Below are positions 38,348-46,694 of a stretch of 64,000 bases of DNA, piece after piece. Both the position numbers and the translations under genes were made by a program. Each line of letters starts with the position of its first letter. The first letter of the stretch is position 1. Origin of the DNA: Pseudomonas sp. Q11 (GTDB taxonomy: Bacteria > Pseudomonadota > Gammaproteobacteria > Pseudomonadales > Pseudomonadaceae); contig NZ_JAKNQY010000007.1 of assembly GCF_024494355.1 (NCBI RefSeq), forward strand, positions 1-64,000, given 5' to 3'. The notes below the pieces were generated by a model. It had not been told where the DNA came from and ran no database searches. It worked only from the letters and a program-made list of their open reading frames with translations.

Positions 38348-38364
38348 ATTAACCGTCGATTAAC
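38348..38364. promoter_or_regulatory. Direct-repeat box for an OmpR-type regulator
   Basis: ATTAAC (38348-38353), five bases, ATTAAC (38359-38364); on the minus strand GTTAAT-N5-GTTAAT. The 11-base period is the arrangement recognised by OmpR/PhoB-family regulators, and PmrA-type boxes read CTTAAT-N5-CTTAAT. It lies between dsbD and the regulator gene, so the regulator probably binds here to control both. Further CTTAAT and CCTAAT half-sites lie near 38428-38448. Confidence 0.65.
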
Positions 38365-38473
38365 CCGGCGACGATCGGCAGGTAGCAATGATCGCCCATG
38401 TTTGCCGTACTCGTCGCATAATGTCGGCTTAATCGGCCGGCGGCCTAATGTACCTTTTTCCACGGGGCTTACC

Positions 38474-39154
38474 ATGCACGTACTGGTCTGCGAAGACGAT
38501 GAGTTGATCGCCAGCGGGATCGTCGCCGGTCTCACGGCCCAGGGCCTGACCGTCGAGCACGTCGCCACGGCCTCGGCGGCGCGGGCGATAGTCGGTGTGG
38601 CCAGGTTCGATGTCATGGTGCTGGACCTGGGGCTGCCCGACGAGGATGGCCTCAAATTACTGCGCCAATTGCGCCAGCAAGGCCTGGAGATACCGGTGCT
38701 GATCCTCACCGCTCGGGATTCGGTGACCGACCGGGTCGACGGCTTGCAGGCCGGTGCCGATGATTATTTGCTCAAGCCCTTCGATCTGCGTGAACTCGCA
38801 GCGCGCCTGCACACCTTGCTGCGGCGTGTGGCGGGGCGCAGCGTCAACCTGATCGAGCATGGCCGTCTGACTTACGACCCCAGCAGCCGGGAAACCACCC
38901 TGGGCGGACAGCCGGTGGACCTTTCCCGGCGTGAACAGTCACTGCTGCAGGCGCTATTGCACAGCCGCGGTCGGGTCCTGTCCACCGAGCAACTCAAGGA
39001 CAGCGTCTACGGGTTCAACGACGAACTGGAAAGCAACGCCCTCAACGTCCATATCCATCACCTGCGGCGCAAGCTCGGCAATGGCATTGTCGAGACGGTC
39101 CGCGGGCTGGGTTATCGGCTGGGGCCGGCCGATGACGGGGAGTCTTCCAAGTGA
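38474..39154 (+). CDS. dsbR: OmpR/PhoB-family response regulator (DsbR-like)
   Basis: A 226-residue regulator with a receiver domain (D8/D9 acidic pair, phosphoacceptor D51 in V-L-D-L-G-L-P-D, K101 region LLKPFD) and a C-terminal winged helix (REQSLLQALLHSRGRVLSTE...NVHIHHLRRKL...VRGLGYRL), closest in style to QseB/PmrA. Its place beside a histidine kinase and divergent from dsbD-dsbE-dsbG matches the DsbRS system of P. aeruginosa, which I recall as a copper-responsive activator of dsb genes. The stop overlaps the kinase start (GTGATG). Confidence 0.85.
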   Translation: MHVLVCEDDELIASGIVAGLTAQGLTVEHVATASAARAIVGVARFDVMVLDLGLPDEDGLKLLRQLRQQGLEIPVLILTARDSVTDRVDGLQAGADDYLLKPFDLRELAARLHTLLRRVAGRSVNLIEHGRLTYDPSSRETTLGGQPVDLSRREQSLLQALLHSRGRVLSTEQLKDSVYGFNDELESNALNVHIHHLRRKLGNGIVETVRGLGYRLGPADDGESSK

Positions 39155-40476
39155 TGAGCCTGCGATTGCGTCTGAGCCTGACCCTCGGCGCGGCCTTCGC
39201 CCTGATCTGGGCCCTGGCGGCGGCGTGGATGCTCAGTGATCTGCGCAACCAGATGATGTTTTCCCTGGACCAACGTCTGGTGGCTTCGGCGCGGATGGTG
39301 GCCGGGCTGCTGGAACAGATGCCGCCATTGCCCAGCAAGGGAGAAGGCACGCACCTGAGAACCGAGCAGTTGAGCATCCCGGGGGGCATGGCCTGCCAGG
39401 TCAGTTCCTTGCGGGGGGAGATCCTGGCGCGCAGCCATGGCACCCCGGACCAAACCCTGGAAGCCGAGAAGCTGGGCTTTCACGACCAGATGATCGACGG
39501 CGCGCCCTGGCGCAGTTTTACCCTGGCTCGGGGGGATTTGCGCATCACCACCGCCGACCGCCAGATCGAACGCGAAGCCTTGAACATGTCGGTGCTGCTG
39601 GCGGCCTCGGTGCCGGTCGGCGTGGCGCTGCTGGGCTGCCTGTGTCTGTTGTGGCTGGGCATCGGCCAGGGTCTGGCACCGCTCAATCGCATGCGCGATG
39701 CGTTGATGCGACGCAATGCCGACTCCCTGGAGCCTTTGCAGATCCATCCGCTGCCCAGCGAACTGCGGCCGTTGCTGGAGACCCAGAACCAGTTGTTCCT
39801 GCGTATCGGCAAGACCATTGAACGTGAGCGCCGGCTGACCGGCGACGCCGCCCATGAGCTGCGCAGCCCATTGACGGCCATCAAGACTCACCTGCAAGTG
39901 GCGCGCATGACCGAGGGCGTCGCCCGCGATCAGTCCCTGGCCCGGGCCGAGGAGGGCGCCGACCGCTTGCACCGCACCCTCGAACAGTTATTGTTGCTGG
40001 CCCGGGTCGAGGGCAGCCTGTCGTTCGACGATGGCGTGCAGTGCAACGCCGAGCAAGTGGCGCGACTGGCGATCCAGGATGCGACCGGCGGCGCTCCCCA
40101 GCGGATCAAGCTGCACCTGGCACCAGAGGTGTCCGACGCGCCGGTGCAGATGCCGGCGGTGCTTTCCATCGCTGCCTTGCGCAATCTGCTGGACAACGCC
40201 TTGCGTCACACGCCGGACGATACCGAGGTGCAATTGAGCCTGGAAATGATTGGCCAGCGCGTGCGCTTTCAGGTTCGCGATCATGGTCCCGGCATTGACG
40301 CCGACGACATCCAGTACCTGACCCAGCGTTTCTGGCGCAACGGCCAGAGCACCGGCTGCGGGCTGGGGTTGGCGATCGTCCAGGCGATCGTCCAGCGTTG
40401 CGGTTGCGGTCTGCATTTCAACAGTCGTCCGGACGGATTGCGGGTTGAATTGACGATGCCGGTGAGGGCCCGCTAG
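39151..40476 (+). CDS. dsbS: Sensor histidine kinase (DsbS-like)
   Basis: A 441-residue membrane kinase: first membrane helix about 8-29, periplasmic domain about 30-145, second helix about 147-172 with C163-L-C165, a linker, the H-box GDAAHELRSPL with H235, then HATPase motifs (RNLLDNALRHTP, DHGPGI, GCGLGLAIV). The periplasmic domain holds one cysteine, C82 (G-G-M-A-C-Q-V), in a position I recall as a copper ligand in P. aeruginosa DsbS. It begins with GTG at 39151 or the adjacent ATG at 39154, overlapping the regulator's stop. Confidence 0.85.
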   Translation: MMSLRLRLSLTLGAAFALIWALAAAWMLSDLRNQMMFSLDQRLVASARMVAGLLEQMPPLPSKGEGTHLRTEQLSIPGGMACQVSSLRGEILARSHGTPDQTLEAEKLGFHDQMIDGAPWRSFTLARGDLRITTADRQIEREALNMSVLLAASVPVGVALLGCLCLLWLGIGQGLAPLNRMRDALMRRNADSLEPLQIHPLPSELRPLLETQNQLFLRIGKTIERERRLTGDAAHELRSPLTAIKTHLQVARMTEGVARDQSLARAEEGADRLHRTLEQLLLLARVEGSLSFDDGVQCNAEQVARLAIQDATGGAPQRIKLHLAPEVSDAPVQMPAVLSIAALRNLLDNALRHTPDDTEVQLSLEMIGQRVRFQVRDHGPGIDADDIQYLTQRFWRNGQSTGCGLGLAIVQAIVQRCGCGLHFNSRPDGLRVELTMPVRAR

Positions 40477-40481
40477 CGGGC

Positions 40482-40538
40482 AGCTACAAGCTACAAGCTG
40501 GACCGCTTGAAGCTTGAAGCTTGAAGCTTGAAGCTACA
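40482..40538. repeat. Heptamer tandem repeat
   Basis: Seven-base units after the sensor kinase stop: AGCTACA twice, AGCTGGA, one interrupted eight-base unit, AGCTTGA three times and AGCTACA once. The AGCTTGA run can pair with the first AGCTACA units through shared AGCT palindromes. Similar runs occur between genes elsewhere in pseudomonads. No function is known to me. Confidence 0.8.
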
Positions 40539-40615
40539 ACTTCCCATTGGCGCGCCCACCTCATCCGGGTCTATGTTTTTTTCAGCTCGACTCAAGGACT
40601 GAGGAAAACCGTGCC

Positions 40616-41122
40616 ATGGAACCACTCATTGAAATCAGCACCGCAACACCCAGCGATGCCGGCATCATCAGCCGGATCGCCGAACGCTCCATTCGCCTCG
40701 GATGTGCCGCCGAACACCGTAACGACCCGCGCATCGTGGCGGCCTGGACCCGCCACAACACCCTCGCCCAAATACAGCCTTTACTGCTCGACCCAAGGTT
40801 GCGCCTGACCCTGGCGCGTTTGCAGGGGCGGCTGGTGGGCACCGCCATGGCCTCGGTCTGCGGCCGGATCGCCTTCTGCTATGTGCAACCGGAATGGTTT
40901 CGCCGCGGTGCCGGGCGAGCGCTGGTGCGGGACATCGAGGGCTGGTTGCGCGAGCGCGGGGTCGTCCAGGCGACACTCAACAGCACGCGCAGCAGCCACG
41001 GGTTCTATCGACACCTGGGGTTCAAGCAAAGCGCCGAGGCTTTCGCCATCGGCGGTGTCACTGCCATTGCCATGCACAAACCACTGGTCGAGCCCGCGGC
41101 GGAAAGTTCGGTTCGAGAGTAA
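40616..41122 (+). CDS. GNAT-family N-acetyltransferase
   Basis: A 168-residue acetyltransferase domain. The acetyl-CoA binding segment follows the usual pattern around residues 90-115 (V-Q-P-E-W-F-R-R-G-A-G-R-A-L-V, with R-R-G-A-G as the pyrophosphate loop) and ends with F-Y-R-H-L-G-F, the typical GNAT motif B. The substrate is unknown. Its TAA stop forms the first three bases of the PvdS box for pvdH; it lies outside that promoter's transcript. Confidence 0.85.
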   Translation: MEPLIEISTATPSDAGIISRIAERSIRLGCAAEHRNDPRIVAAWTRHNTLAQIQPLLLDPRLRLTLARLQGRLVGTAMASVCGRIAFCYVQPEWFRRGAGRALVRDIEGWLRERGVVQATLNSTRSSHGFYRHLGFKQSAEAFAIGGVTAIAMHKPLVEPAAESSVRE

Positions 41123-41143
41123 ATCCTTGCCGTGCCGGTGCGT
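41120..41143 (+). promoter_or_regulatory. PvdS-dependent promoter of pvdH
   Basis: TAAAT (41120-41124), 16 bases, CGT (41141-41143), a perfect iron-starvation box. The TAA is also the stop codon of the upstream acetyltransferase gene. Leader to the pvdH ATG at 41241 is about 90 bases. Confidence 0.88.
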
Positions 41144-41240
41144 TTCCTCAACAGGAAACCTGCACGTGCGCCCCAACCGGATGCGCACCTGGCCGGGGTG
41201 CCATTTGGCTCACTACTACAGTGTATTGCGGGGTCGAGAG

Positions 41241-42653
41241 ATGTCAGTCGCCAATAGTCTTATCCAAGCACAGCCGGCGCGGGTCAGTTGCGCGCCGACC
41301 GAGACGCTCTACCAATTCAACGAGTCGCCGCTGCTGGCCCGCCAGAGCCGGCAGGAGTCCAACGCGCGCAGCTATCCACGGCGCATTCCCCTGGCCCTCA
41401 AACGCGCCAGGGGCTTGTATGTCGAGGACGTCGAAGGCCGCACTTTCATCGACTGCCTGGCCGGGGCCGGCACGCTGGCCCTGGGGCATAACCATCCGGT
41501 GGTGATCGAGGCGATCCAGCAGGTGCTGAGCGATGAGTTGCCTTTGCATACCCTGGACCTGACCACGCCGGTCAAGGATCGCTTCGTCCAGGACCTGTTC
41601 GGCCTGTTGCCGGCGGACCTTGCCGCCGAGGCGAAGATCCAGTTCTGCGGCCCCACCGGCACTGATGCGGTGGAAGCCGCCCTCAAACTGGTGCGCACGG
41701 CCACCGGGCGCAGCACCGTGCTGTCGTTCCAGGGCGGTTATCACGGCATGAGCCAGGGCGCGCTGAGCCTGATGGGCAGCCTGGGCCCGAAAAAGCCCTT
41801 GGGCGCCTTGCTCGGCAACGGCGTGCAATTCATGCCTTACCCCTACGATTACCGCTGTCCATTCGGTTTGGGCGGTGCCTTGGGAGTGAAGGCCAATCTG
41901 CATTATCTGGAAAACCTGCTGACCGACCCCGAGGCCGGCGTGCAATTGCCGGCGGCAGTGATCGTCGAGGTGGTGCAGGGCGAGGGCGGGGTCATCCCGG
42001 CCGATCTGGATTGGTTGCGCGGATTGCGGCGCATCACCGAGCGGGCGGGCGTGGCGCTGATCGTCGACGAGATCCAGAGTGGTTTTGGCCGCACCGGCAA
42101 AATGTTCGCGTTCGAACATGCCGGCATCATTCCAGATGTGGTGGTGCTGTCCAAGGCCATTGGCGGCAGCCTGCCGCTGGCGGTGGTGGTTTATCGCGAC
42201 TGGCTCGACACCTGGCTGCCGGGCGCCCATGCCGGGACCTTCCGTGGCAATCAAATGGCCATGGCCGCCGGTTCCGCGGTGATGCGTTATCTGGTGGAAC
42301 ACAACCTGCCGGCCCACGCCAGCGCCATGGGCGATCGCTTGAGCGAACATCTGCACGTCCTGCAGCGGGATTTTGCGCAACTGGGTGATATCCGTGGTCG
42401 CGGACTGATGCTTGGCGTCGAACTGGTTGACCCGGCCGGGACGCCGGATGCCTTGGGTCACCCGCCAGTCAACGCATCTCTGGCGCCACGGTTGCAACGT
42501 GAATGCCTCAAGCGTGGGTTGATCCTGGAGTTGGGTGGCCGACAGGGCGGCGTGGTGCGGTTCCTGCCGCCGCTGATCATCACGGCGGCGGAAATCGACC
42601 GGGTTGCCGAGATTTTCAGACGTGCCTTGAAGGCTGCCGTTGCCCAAAGCTAA
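41241..42653 (+). CDS. pvdH: Diaminobutyrate-2-oxoglutarate aminotransferase PvdH
   Basis: PLP-dependent class III aminotransferase (470 residues) that makes L-2,4-diaminobutyrate from aspartate semialdehyde and glutamate; Dab is the third residue loaded by PvdL. Motifs: FCGPTGTDAVEAALKL and GYHGMSQGAL for phosphate binding, LIVDEIQSGFGRTGKMFAFE, and V-L-S-K-A-I-G-G-S with the PLP lysine. Length matches the P. aeruginosa enzyme (about 469). The PvdS box is 98 bases upstream, and an MbtH-like gene follows in the same direction 84 bases on. Confidence 0.93.
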   Translation: MSVANSLIQAQPARVSCAPTETLYQFNESPLLARQSRQESNARSYPRRIPLALKRARGLYVEDVEGRTFIDCLAGAGTLALGHNHPVVIEAIQQVLSDELPLHTLDLTTPVKDRFVQDLFGLLPADLAAEAKIQFCGPTGTDAVEAALKLVRTATGRSTVLSFQGGYHGMSQGALSLMGSLGPKKPLGALLGNGVQFMPYPYDYRCPFGLGGALGVKANLHYLENLLTDPEAGVQLPAAVIVEVVQGEGGVIPADLDWLRGLRRITERAGVALIVDEIQSGFGRTGKMFAFEHAGIIPDVVVLSKAIGGSLPLAVVVYRDWLDTWLPGAHAGTFRGNQMAMAAGSAVMRYLVEHNLPAHASAMGDRLSEHLHVLQRDFAQLGDIRGRGLMLGVELVDPAGTPDALGHPPVNASLAPRLQRECLKRGLILELGGRQGGVVRFLPPLIITAAEIDRVAEIFRRALKAAVAQS

Positions 42654-42737
42654 TTTTCACCCGGCTCCAAACGTTCCTTTCATACCCTGGCTGCGCACGC
42701 ACCGCAGTGAACCTCGAGCAAAGATGGAGAGACACCC

Positions 42738-42965
42738 ATGACTTCAGTATTCGACCGCGAGGACATCGTCTTTCAGGTCGTGGTCAACCACGAAGAACAG
42801 TATTCGATCTGGCCTGACTACAAGGCCATTCCCGAAGGTTGGCGTGCCGTCGGCAAAAGCGGCTTCAAGAAGGACTGCCTGGCCTACATCGAAGAGGTCT
42901 GGACCGACATGCGTCCCTTGAGCCTGCGCAAGAAAATGGATGAGCAGGTGGCGGTAGTCCATTAA
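42738..42965 (+). CDS. MbtH-like NRPS accessory protein
   Basis: A 75-residue protein with the MbtH signature: [19 protein letters not shown], then the G-K-S-G-x-K-x-x-C-L-x-Y-I stretch and W-T-D-M-R-P. MbtH proteins bind adenylation domains and support their folding and activity. It is downstream of pvdH, likely co-transcribed from the PvdS promoter, and would serve PvdL and the other pyoverdine synthetases. GGAGAG lies 6 bases before the ATG. Confidence 0.95.
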   Translation: MTSVFDREDIVFQVVVNHEEQYSIWPDYKAIPEGWRAVGKSGFKKDCLAYIEEVWTDMRPLSLRKKMDEQVAVVH

Positions 42966-42992
42966 TGCAGAGCATGTAAGGACGCCTCAACC

Positions 42993-43085
42993 CCTGTGGG
43001 AGCGAGCCTGCTCGCGATAGCGGTGGATCAGCAACATTAATGTTGGCTGACACTCCGCTATCGCGAGCAGGCTCGCTCCCACAGG
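42993..43085. repeat. REP palindrome pair (REPIN) between mbtH-like gene and ppsR
   Basis: Begins CCCTGTGGGAGCGAGCCTGC and ends GGCTCGCTCCCACAGG; the inside carries GCAACATTAATGTTGGCTGA, an inner palindrome seen with variation in the copies at 46.5 and 52.4 kb. It sits between convergent genes. Confidence 0.9.
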
Positions 43086-43103
43086 GTTTTGTGTTGTTGC
43101 GGG

Positions 43104-43922
43104 TTACTTGAACCGCCGCTCCACCCCTTTCTCCACCAGGATCTTCGCCGAAATCTCTTCCACGGAAAAATGCGTGGAGTTGATGTGGGGAATGTTCTCC
43201 CGCCGGAACAGATTTTCCACCTCGCGCACTTCGAACTCGCACTGGGCGTAGCTCGAATAGCGGCTGTTGGGCTTGCGCTCGTTGCGGATCGCCGTAAGGC
43301 GGTCCGGATCGATGGTCAGGCCGAACAGCTTGTGCTGGTGGGCGCGCAGGGCGCTGGGCAGTTGCAGGCGCTCCATGTCGTCTTCGGTCAGCGGATAGTT
43401 GGCCGCGCGGATACCAAATTGCATTGCCATGTACAGGCACGTCGGCGTCTTACCACAGCGCGACACACCCACTAGGATCAAATCGGCCTTGTCGTAATAA
43501 TGCGTACGGGCGCCGTCATCGTTGTCCAGGGCGAAGTTGACCGCCTCGATCCGCTCCATGTAGTTGGAGTTATGACCAATGGAATGGGACTTGCCGACCG
43601 AATAGGACGAATGCTCGCTCAGTTCCTGCTCCAGGGGCGCCAGGAAGGTGGAAAAAATGTCGATCATGAAACCATTGGACGTTGCGAGAATCTCACGGAT
43701 GTCCTGATTGACGATGGTATCGAAGATAATCGGGCGGAAACCGTCGGTTTCGGCGGCTTTATTGATTTGCTGTACCATGGCCCGGGCCTTGTCGACGTTG
43801 TCGATGTACGGCCGTGTCACTTTGGTGAAAGTAATGTTTTCGAATTGCGCCAACAGGCTTTGGCCCAGTGTTTCGGCCGTGATGCCGGTGCCGTCGGAGA
43901 TAAAGAAAGCAGATCGTTTCAT
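43104..43922 (-). CDS. ppsR: PEP synthase regulatory kinase/phosphorylase PpsR
   Basis: DUF299 protein (272 residues) that switches phosphoenolpyruvate synthase off and on by ADP-dependent phosphorylation and phosphate-dependent dephosphorylation. The N-terminus has [19 protein letters not shown]; the central P-loop G-V-S-R-C-G-K-T lies near residue 153, followed by [19 protein letters not shown]. It is divergent from its target gene ppsA (179-base gap), as usual in pseudomonads. Confidence 0.95.
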   Translation of the reverse strand: MKRSAFFISDGTGITAETLGQSLLAQFENITFTKVTRPYIDNVDKARAMVQQINKAAETDGFRPIIFDTIVNQDIREILATSNGFMIDIFSTFLAPLEQELSEHSSYSVGKSHSIGHNSNYMERIEAVNFALDNDDGARTHYYDKADLILVGVSRCGKTPTCLYMAMQFGIRAANYPLTEDDMERLQLPSALRAHQHKLFGLTIDPDRLTAIRNERKPNSRYSSYAQCEFEVREVENLFRRENIPHINSTHFSVEEISAKILVEKGVERRFK

Positions 43923-44101
43923 TTGCGCCTTGGGCCCTAGTGAGCTAGTGACGATTCTTGGATATGATAGGCGCGATTTGCCGGCCGCCAGTGGCCCGCA
44001 TTCTCACTTATTTTCCAGGTCCAGGCCATATCGCCGGTATTTGCTCCCCTGGAGCCGCCGGTGCCTTGAGCTTTTCCAACACAGTTAGTGGAGAGATCAC
44101 C

Positions 44102-46477
44102 TTGGTAGAGTACGTAGTTTCCCTCGATAAGCTCGGCGTCCATGATGTAGAGCATGTGGGGGGCAAGAACGCATCCCTGGGCGAGATGATCAGTAACCTC
44201 GCCGGTGCCGGCGTATCGGTGCCAGGTGGCTTCGCCACGACAGCTCAGGCTTATCGTGATTTTCTGGAACTGAGCGGCCTGAACCAACAGATCCACGACG
44301 CGCTCGATGCCCTGGACGTCGATGACGTCAATGCCCTGGCCAAGACCGGCGCCCAGATCCGCCAATGGATCATGGAAGCCGAGTTTCCCGAGAAGCTGAA
44401 CGCCGAAATCCGCACGGCCTTCGCCAAATTGTCCGAAGGCAATCCCGACATTGCCGTTGCCGTGCGCTCCTCGGCCACCGCCGAAGACCTGCCGGATGCC
44501 TCCTTCGCCGGCCAGCAGGAAACCTTCCTGAACATCCGTGGCGTGGAAAACGTCATCCGTGCCGCCAAGGAAGTCTTCGCCTCTCTCTTTAACGACCGTG
44601 CCATTTCCTACCGTGTGCACCAGGGCTTCGACCACAAGCTGGTCGCCCTGTCTGCCGGTGTGCAGCGCATGGTCCGCTCGGAAACCGGCACCGCCGGAGT
44701 GATGTTCACCCTCGACACCGAGTCGGGTTTCCGTGACGTGGTATTCATCACCGGCGCCTACGGTCTGGGTGAAACCGTCGTACAGGGTGCGGTGAACCCG
44801 GATGAGTTCTATGTCCATAAAGGCACGCTGGAAGCCGGCCGTCCGGCCATCCTGCGCCGTAACCTGGGCAGCAAGGCCATCAAGATGGTCTACGGCGACG
44901 AAGCCAAGGCCGGTCGTTCGGTCAAGACCGTCGACGTGGACAAGGCCGAGCGCGCACGTTTCTGCCTGAGCGACGCCGAAGTCAGCGAGCTGGCCAAGCA
45001 GGCGATGATCATCGAGAAGCACTACAAGTGCCCGATGGACATCGAATGGGCCAAGGACGGTGACGACGGCAAGCTGTATATCGTGCAGGCCCGTCCGGAA
45101 ACCGTGAAGAGTCGTACCCAGGCCAATGTCATGGAGCGCTACCTGCTCAAGGAAACCGGCACCGTGCTGGTGGAAGGCCGTGCCATCGGCCAGCGCATCG
45201 GCGCCGGCAAGGTACGGATCATCAAGGACGTTTCGGAGATGGATAAGGTCCAGGCCGGCGACGTGCTGGTTTCCGACATGACCGACCCGGACTGGGAACC
45301 GGTGATGAAGCGCGCCAGCGCCATCGTCACCAATCGCGGTGGGCGTACCTGCCACGCGGCGATCATCGCTCGTGAACTGGGCATCCCGGCCGTGGTCGGT
45401 TGCGGCAACGCCACTCAATTGCTCAAAGACGGCCAGGGCGTCACCGTGTCCTGCGCCGAAGGCGATACCGGCTATATCTTCGAAGGCGAACTGGGCTTCG
45501 ACATCAAGAAGAACTCCGTGGACGCCATGCCGGACCTGCCGTTCAAGATCATGATGAACGTCGGCAACCCGGATCGCGCCTTTGACTTCGCGCAACTGCC
45601 GAACGCCGGCGTGGGTCTGGCCCGCCTGGAGTTCATCATCAACCGTATGATCGGCGTGCACCCCAAGGCGTTGCTGAACTACGACGGCTTGCCGCCGGAG
45701 ATCAAGGACAGCGTCGACAAGCGCATTGCCGGTTACGACGATCCGGTCGGTTTCTACGTCGAGAAACTGGTAGAGGGCATCAGCACCCTGGCGGCTGCGT
45801 TCTGGCCGAAAAAGGTCATCGTGCGCCTGTCGGACTTCAAGTCCAACGAATACGCCAACCTGATCGGCGGCAAGCTCTACGAGCCGGAAGAAGAAAACCC
45901 TATGTTGGGCTTCCGTGGGGCTTCGCGTTACATCAGCGAATCGTTCCGTGACTGCTTCGAGCTCGAGTGCCGCGCCCTCAAGCGTGTGCGCAACGAGATG
46001 GGCCTGACCAACGTCGAGATCATGGTGCCGTTCGTCCGGACCCTGGGCGAAGCGAGCCAGGTTGTCGACCTGCTGGCGGAAAACGGCCTGGCCCGTGGCG
46101 ACAACGGCCTGCGCGTGATCATGATGTGCGAGCTGCCGTCCAACGCGATCCTCGCTGAAGAGTTCCTCGAGTTCTTCGACGGTTTCTCCATCGGCTCCAA
46201 CGACCTGACCCAACTGACCCTGGGCCTGGACCGTGACTCCGGCATCATCGCTCACCTGTTCGACGAGCGGAACCCGGCGGTCAAGAAGCTGCTGGCCAAT
46301 GCCATTGCCGCCTGCAACAAGGCCGGCAAGTACATCGGCATCTGCGGTCAGGGTCCTTCGGACCACCCGGACCTGGCCAAGTGGCTGATGGAGCAGGGCA
46401 TCGAAAGCGTTTCGTTGAACCCCGACTCCGTACTGGAGACCTGGTTCTTCCTGGCTGAGGGTCAGGCTGCGGTCTGA
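44102..46477 (+). CDS. ppsA: Phosphoenolpyruvate synthase PpsA
   Basis: Makes PEP from pyruvate and ATP for gluconeogenesis. The 791 residues match the E. coli enzyme (792): an N-terminal ATP-binding domain ([29 protein letters not shown]), the phosphohistidine domain with [11 protein letters not shown], and the C-terminal PEP/pyruvate barrel ending with G-I-C-G-Q-G-P-S-D. The reading frame begins with TTG at 44102 ([15 protein letters not shown]), with GAGAG 7 bases upstream; no in-frame ATG lies nearby at the conserved N-terminus. Confidence 0.95.
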   Translation: MVEYVVSLDKLGVHDVEHVGGKNASLGEMISNLAGAGVSVPGGFATTAQAYRDFLELSGLNQQIHDALDALDVDDVNALAKTGAQIRQWIMEAEFPEKLNAEIRTAFAKLSEGNPDIAVAVRSSATAEDLPDASFAGQQETFLNIRGVENVIRAAKEVFASLFNDRAISYRVHQGFDHKLVALSAGVQRMVRSETGTAGVMFTLDTESGFRDVVFITGAYGLGETVVQGAVNPDEFYVHKGTLEAGRPAILRRNLGSKAIKMVYGDEAKAGRSVKTVDVDKAERARFCLSDAEVSELAKQAMIIEKHYKCPMDIEWAKDGDDGKLYIVQARPETVKSRTQANVMERYLLKETGTVLVEGRAIGQRIGAGKVRIIKDVSEMDKVQAGDVLVSDMTDPDWEPVMKRASAIVTNRGGRTCHAAIIARELGIPAVVGCGNATQLLKDGQGVTVSCAEGDTGYIFEGELGFDIKKNSVDAMPDLPFKIMMNVGNPDRAFDFAQLPNAGVGLARLEFIINRMIGVHPKALLNYDGLPPEIKDSVDKRIAGYDDPVGFYVEKLVEGISTLAAAFWPKKVIVRLSDFKSNEYANLIGGKLYEPEEENPMLGFRGASRYISESFRDCFELECRALKRVRNEMGLTNVEIMVPFVRTLGEASQVVDLLAENGLARGDNGLRVIMMCELPSNAILAEEFLEFFDGFSIGSNDLTQLTLGLDRDSGIIAHLFDERNPAVKKLLANAIAACNKAGKYIGICGQGPSDHPDLAKWLMEQGIESVSLNPDSVLETWFFLAEGQAAV

Positions 46478-46520
46478 TCGAGTGAAGGGGCCTCGCGGGT
46501 AATGTCAGCCGGGTAACTCC

Positions 46521-46611
46521 TTGTGGGAGCGAGCCTGCTCGCGATTGCGGAGTGTCAGCCGATATTATTTTGCTGACCCACCGCAATCGCGAGCAAGCCC
46601 GCTCCCACAGG
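46521..46611. repeat. REP palindrome pair (REPIN) after ppsA
   Basis: Arms starting TTGTGGGAGCGAGCCTGCTC and ending GAGCAAGCCCGCTCCCACAG. The inside has an inner palindrome (GCGGAGTGTCAGC... / ...GCTGACCCACCGC). The right arm is the AAGCCC variant, so the arms mispair at one or two places. Confidence 0.9.
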
Positions 46612-46648
46612 TTGCGCGGCTGACCCATAGGCCCCTTTTGATTGAAGT

Positions 46649-46682
46649 AGGGCGGGCTCCAGGCGGATGCCGCCCTTTTTTG
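46649..46682 (+). terminator. Intrinsic terminator directly before a hydrolase gene
   Basis: Stem AGGGCGG (46649-46655) / CCGCCCT (46670-46676) followed by T6 (46676-46681). It is on the plus strand and ends 12-13 bases before the ATG at 46695, so it probably ends the ppsA transcript or acts as an attenuator for the hydrolase. Confidence 0.8.
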
Positions 46683-46694
46683 TGCAAGAGCATT

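Noticed and set aside
43937..46366. 809-codon minus-strand frame opposite ppsA
   Set aside because: It is antisense to a full-length, motif-complete PEP synthase and is His/Val/Asp-rich shadow text.
46521..46694. Upstream extension of the hydrolase frame to 46521
   Set aside because: This part is translated REP palindrome and terminator sequence, so the family N-terminus at 46695 is preferred.
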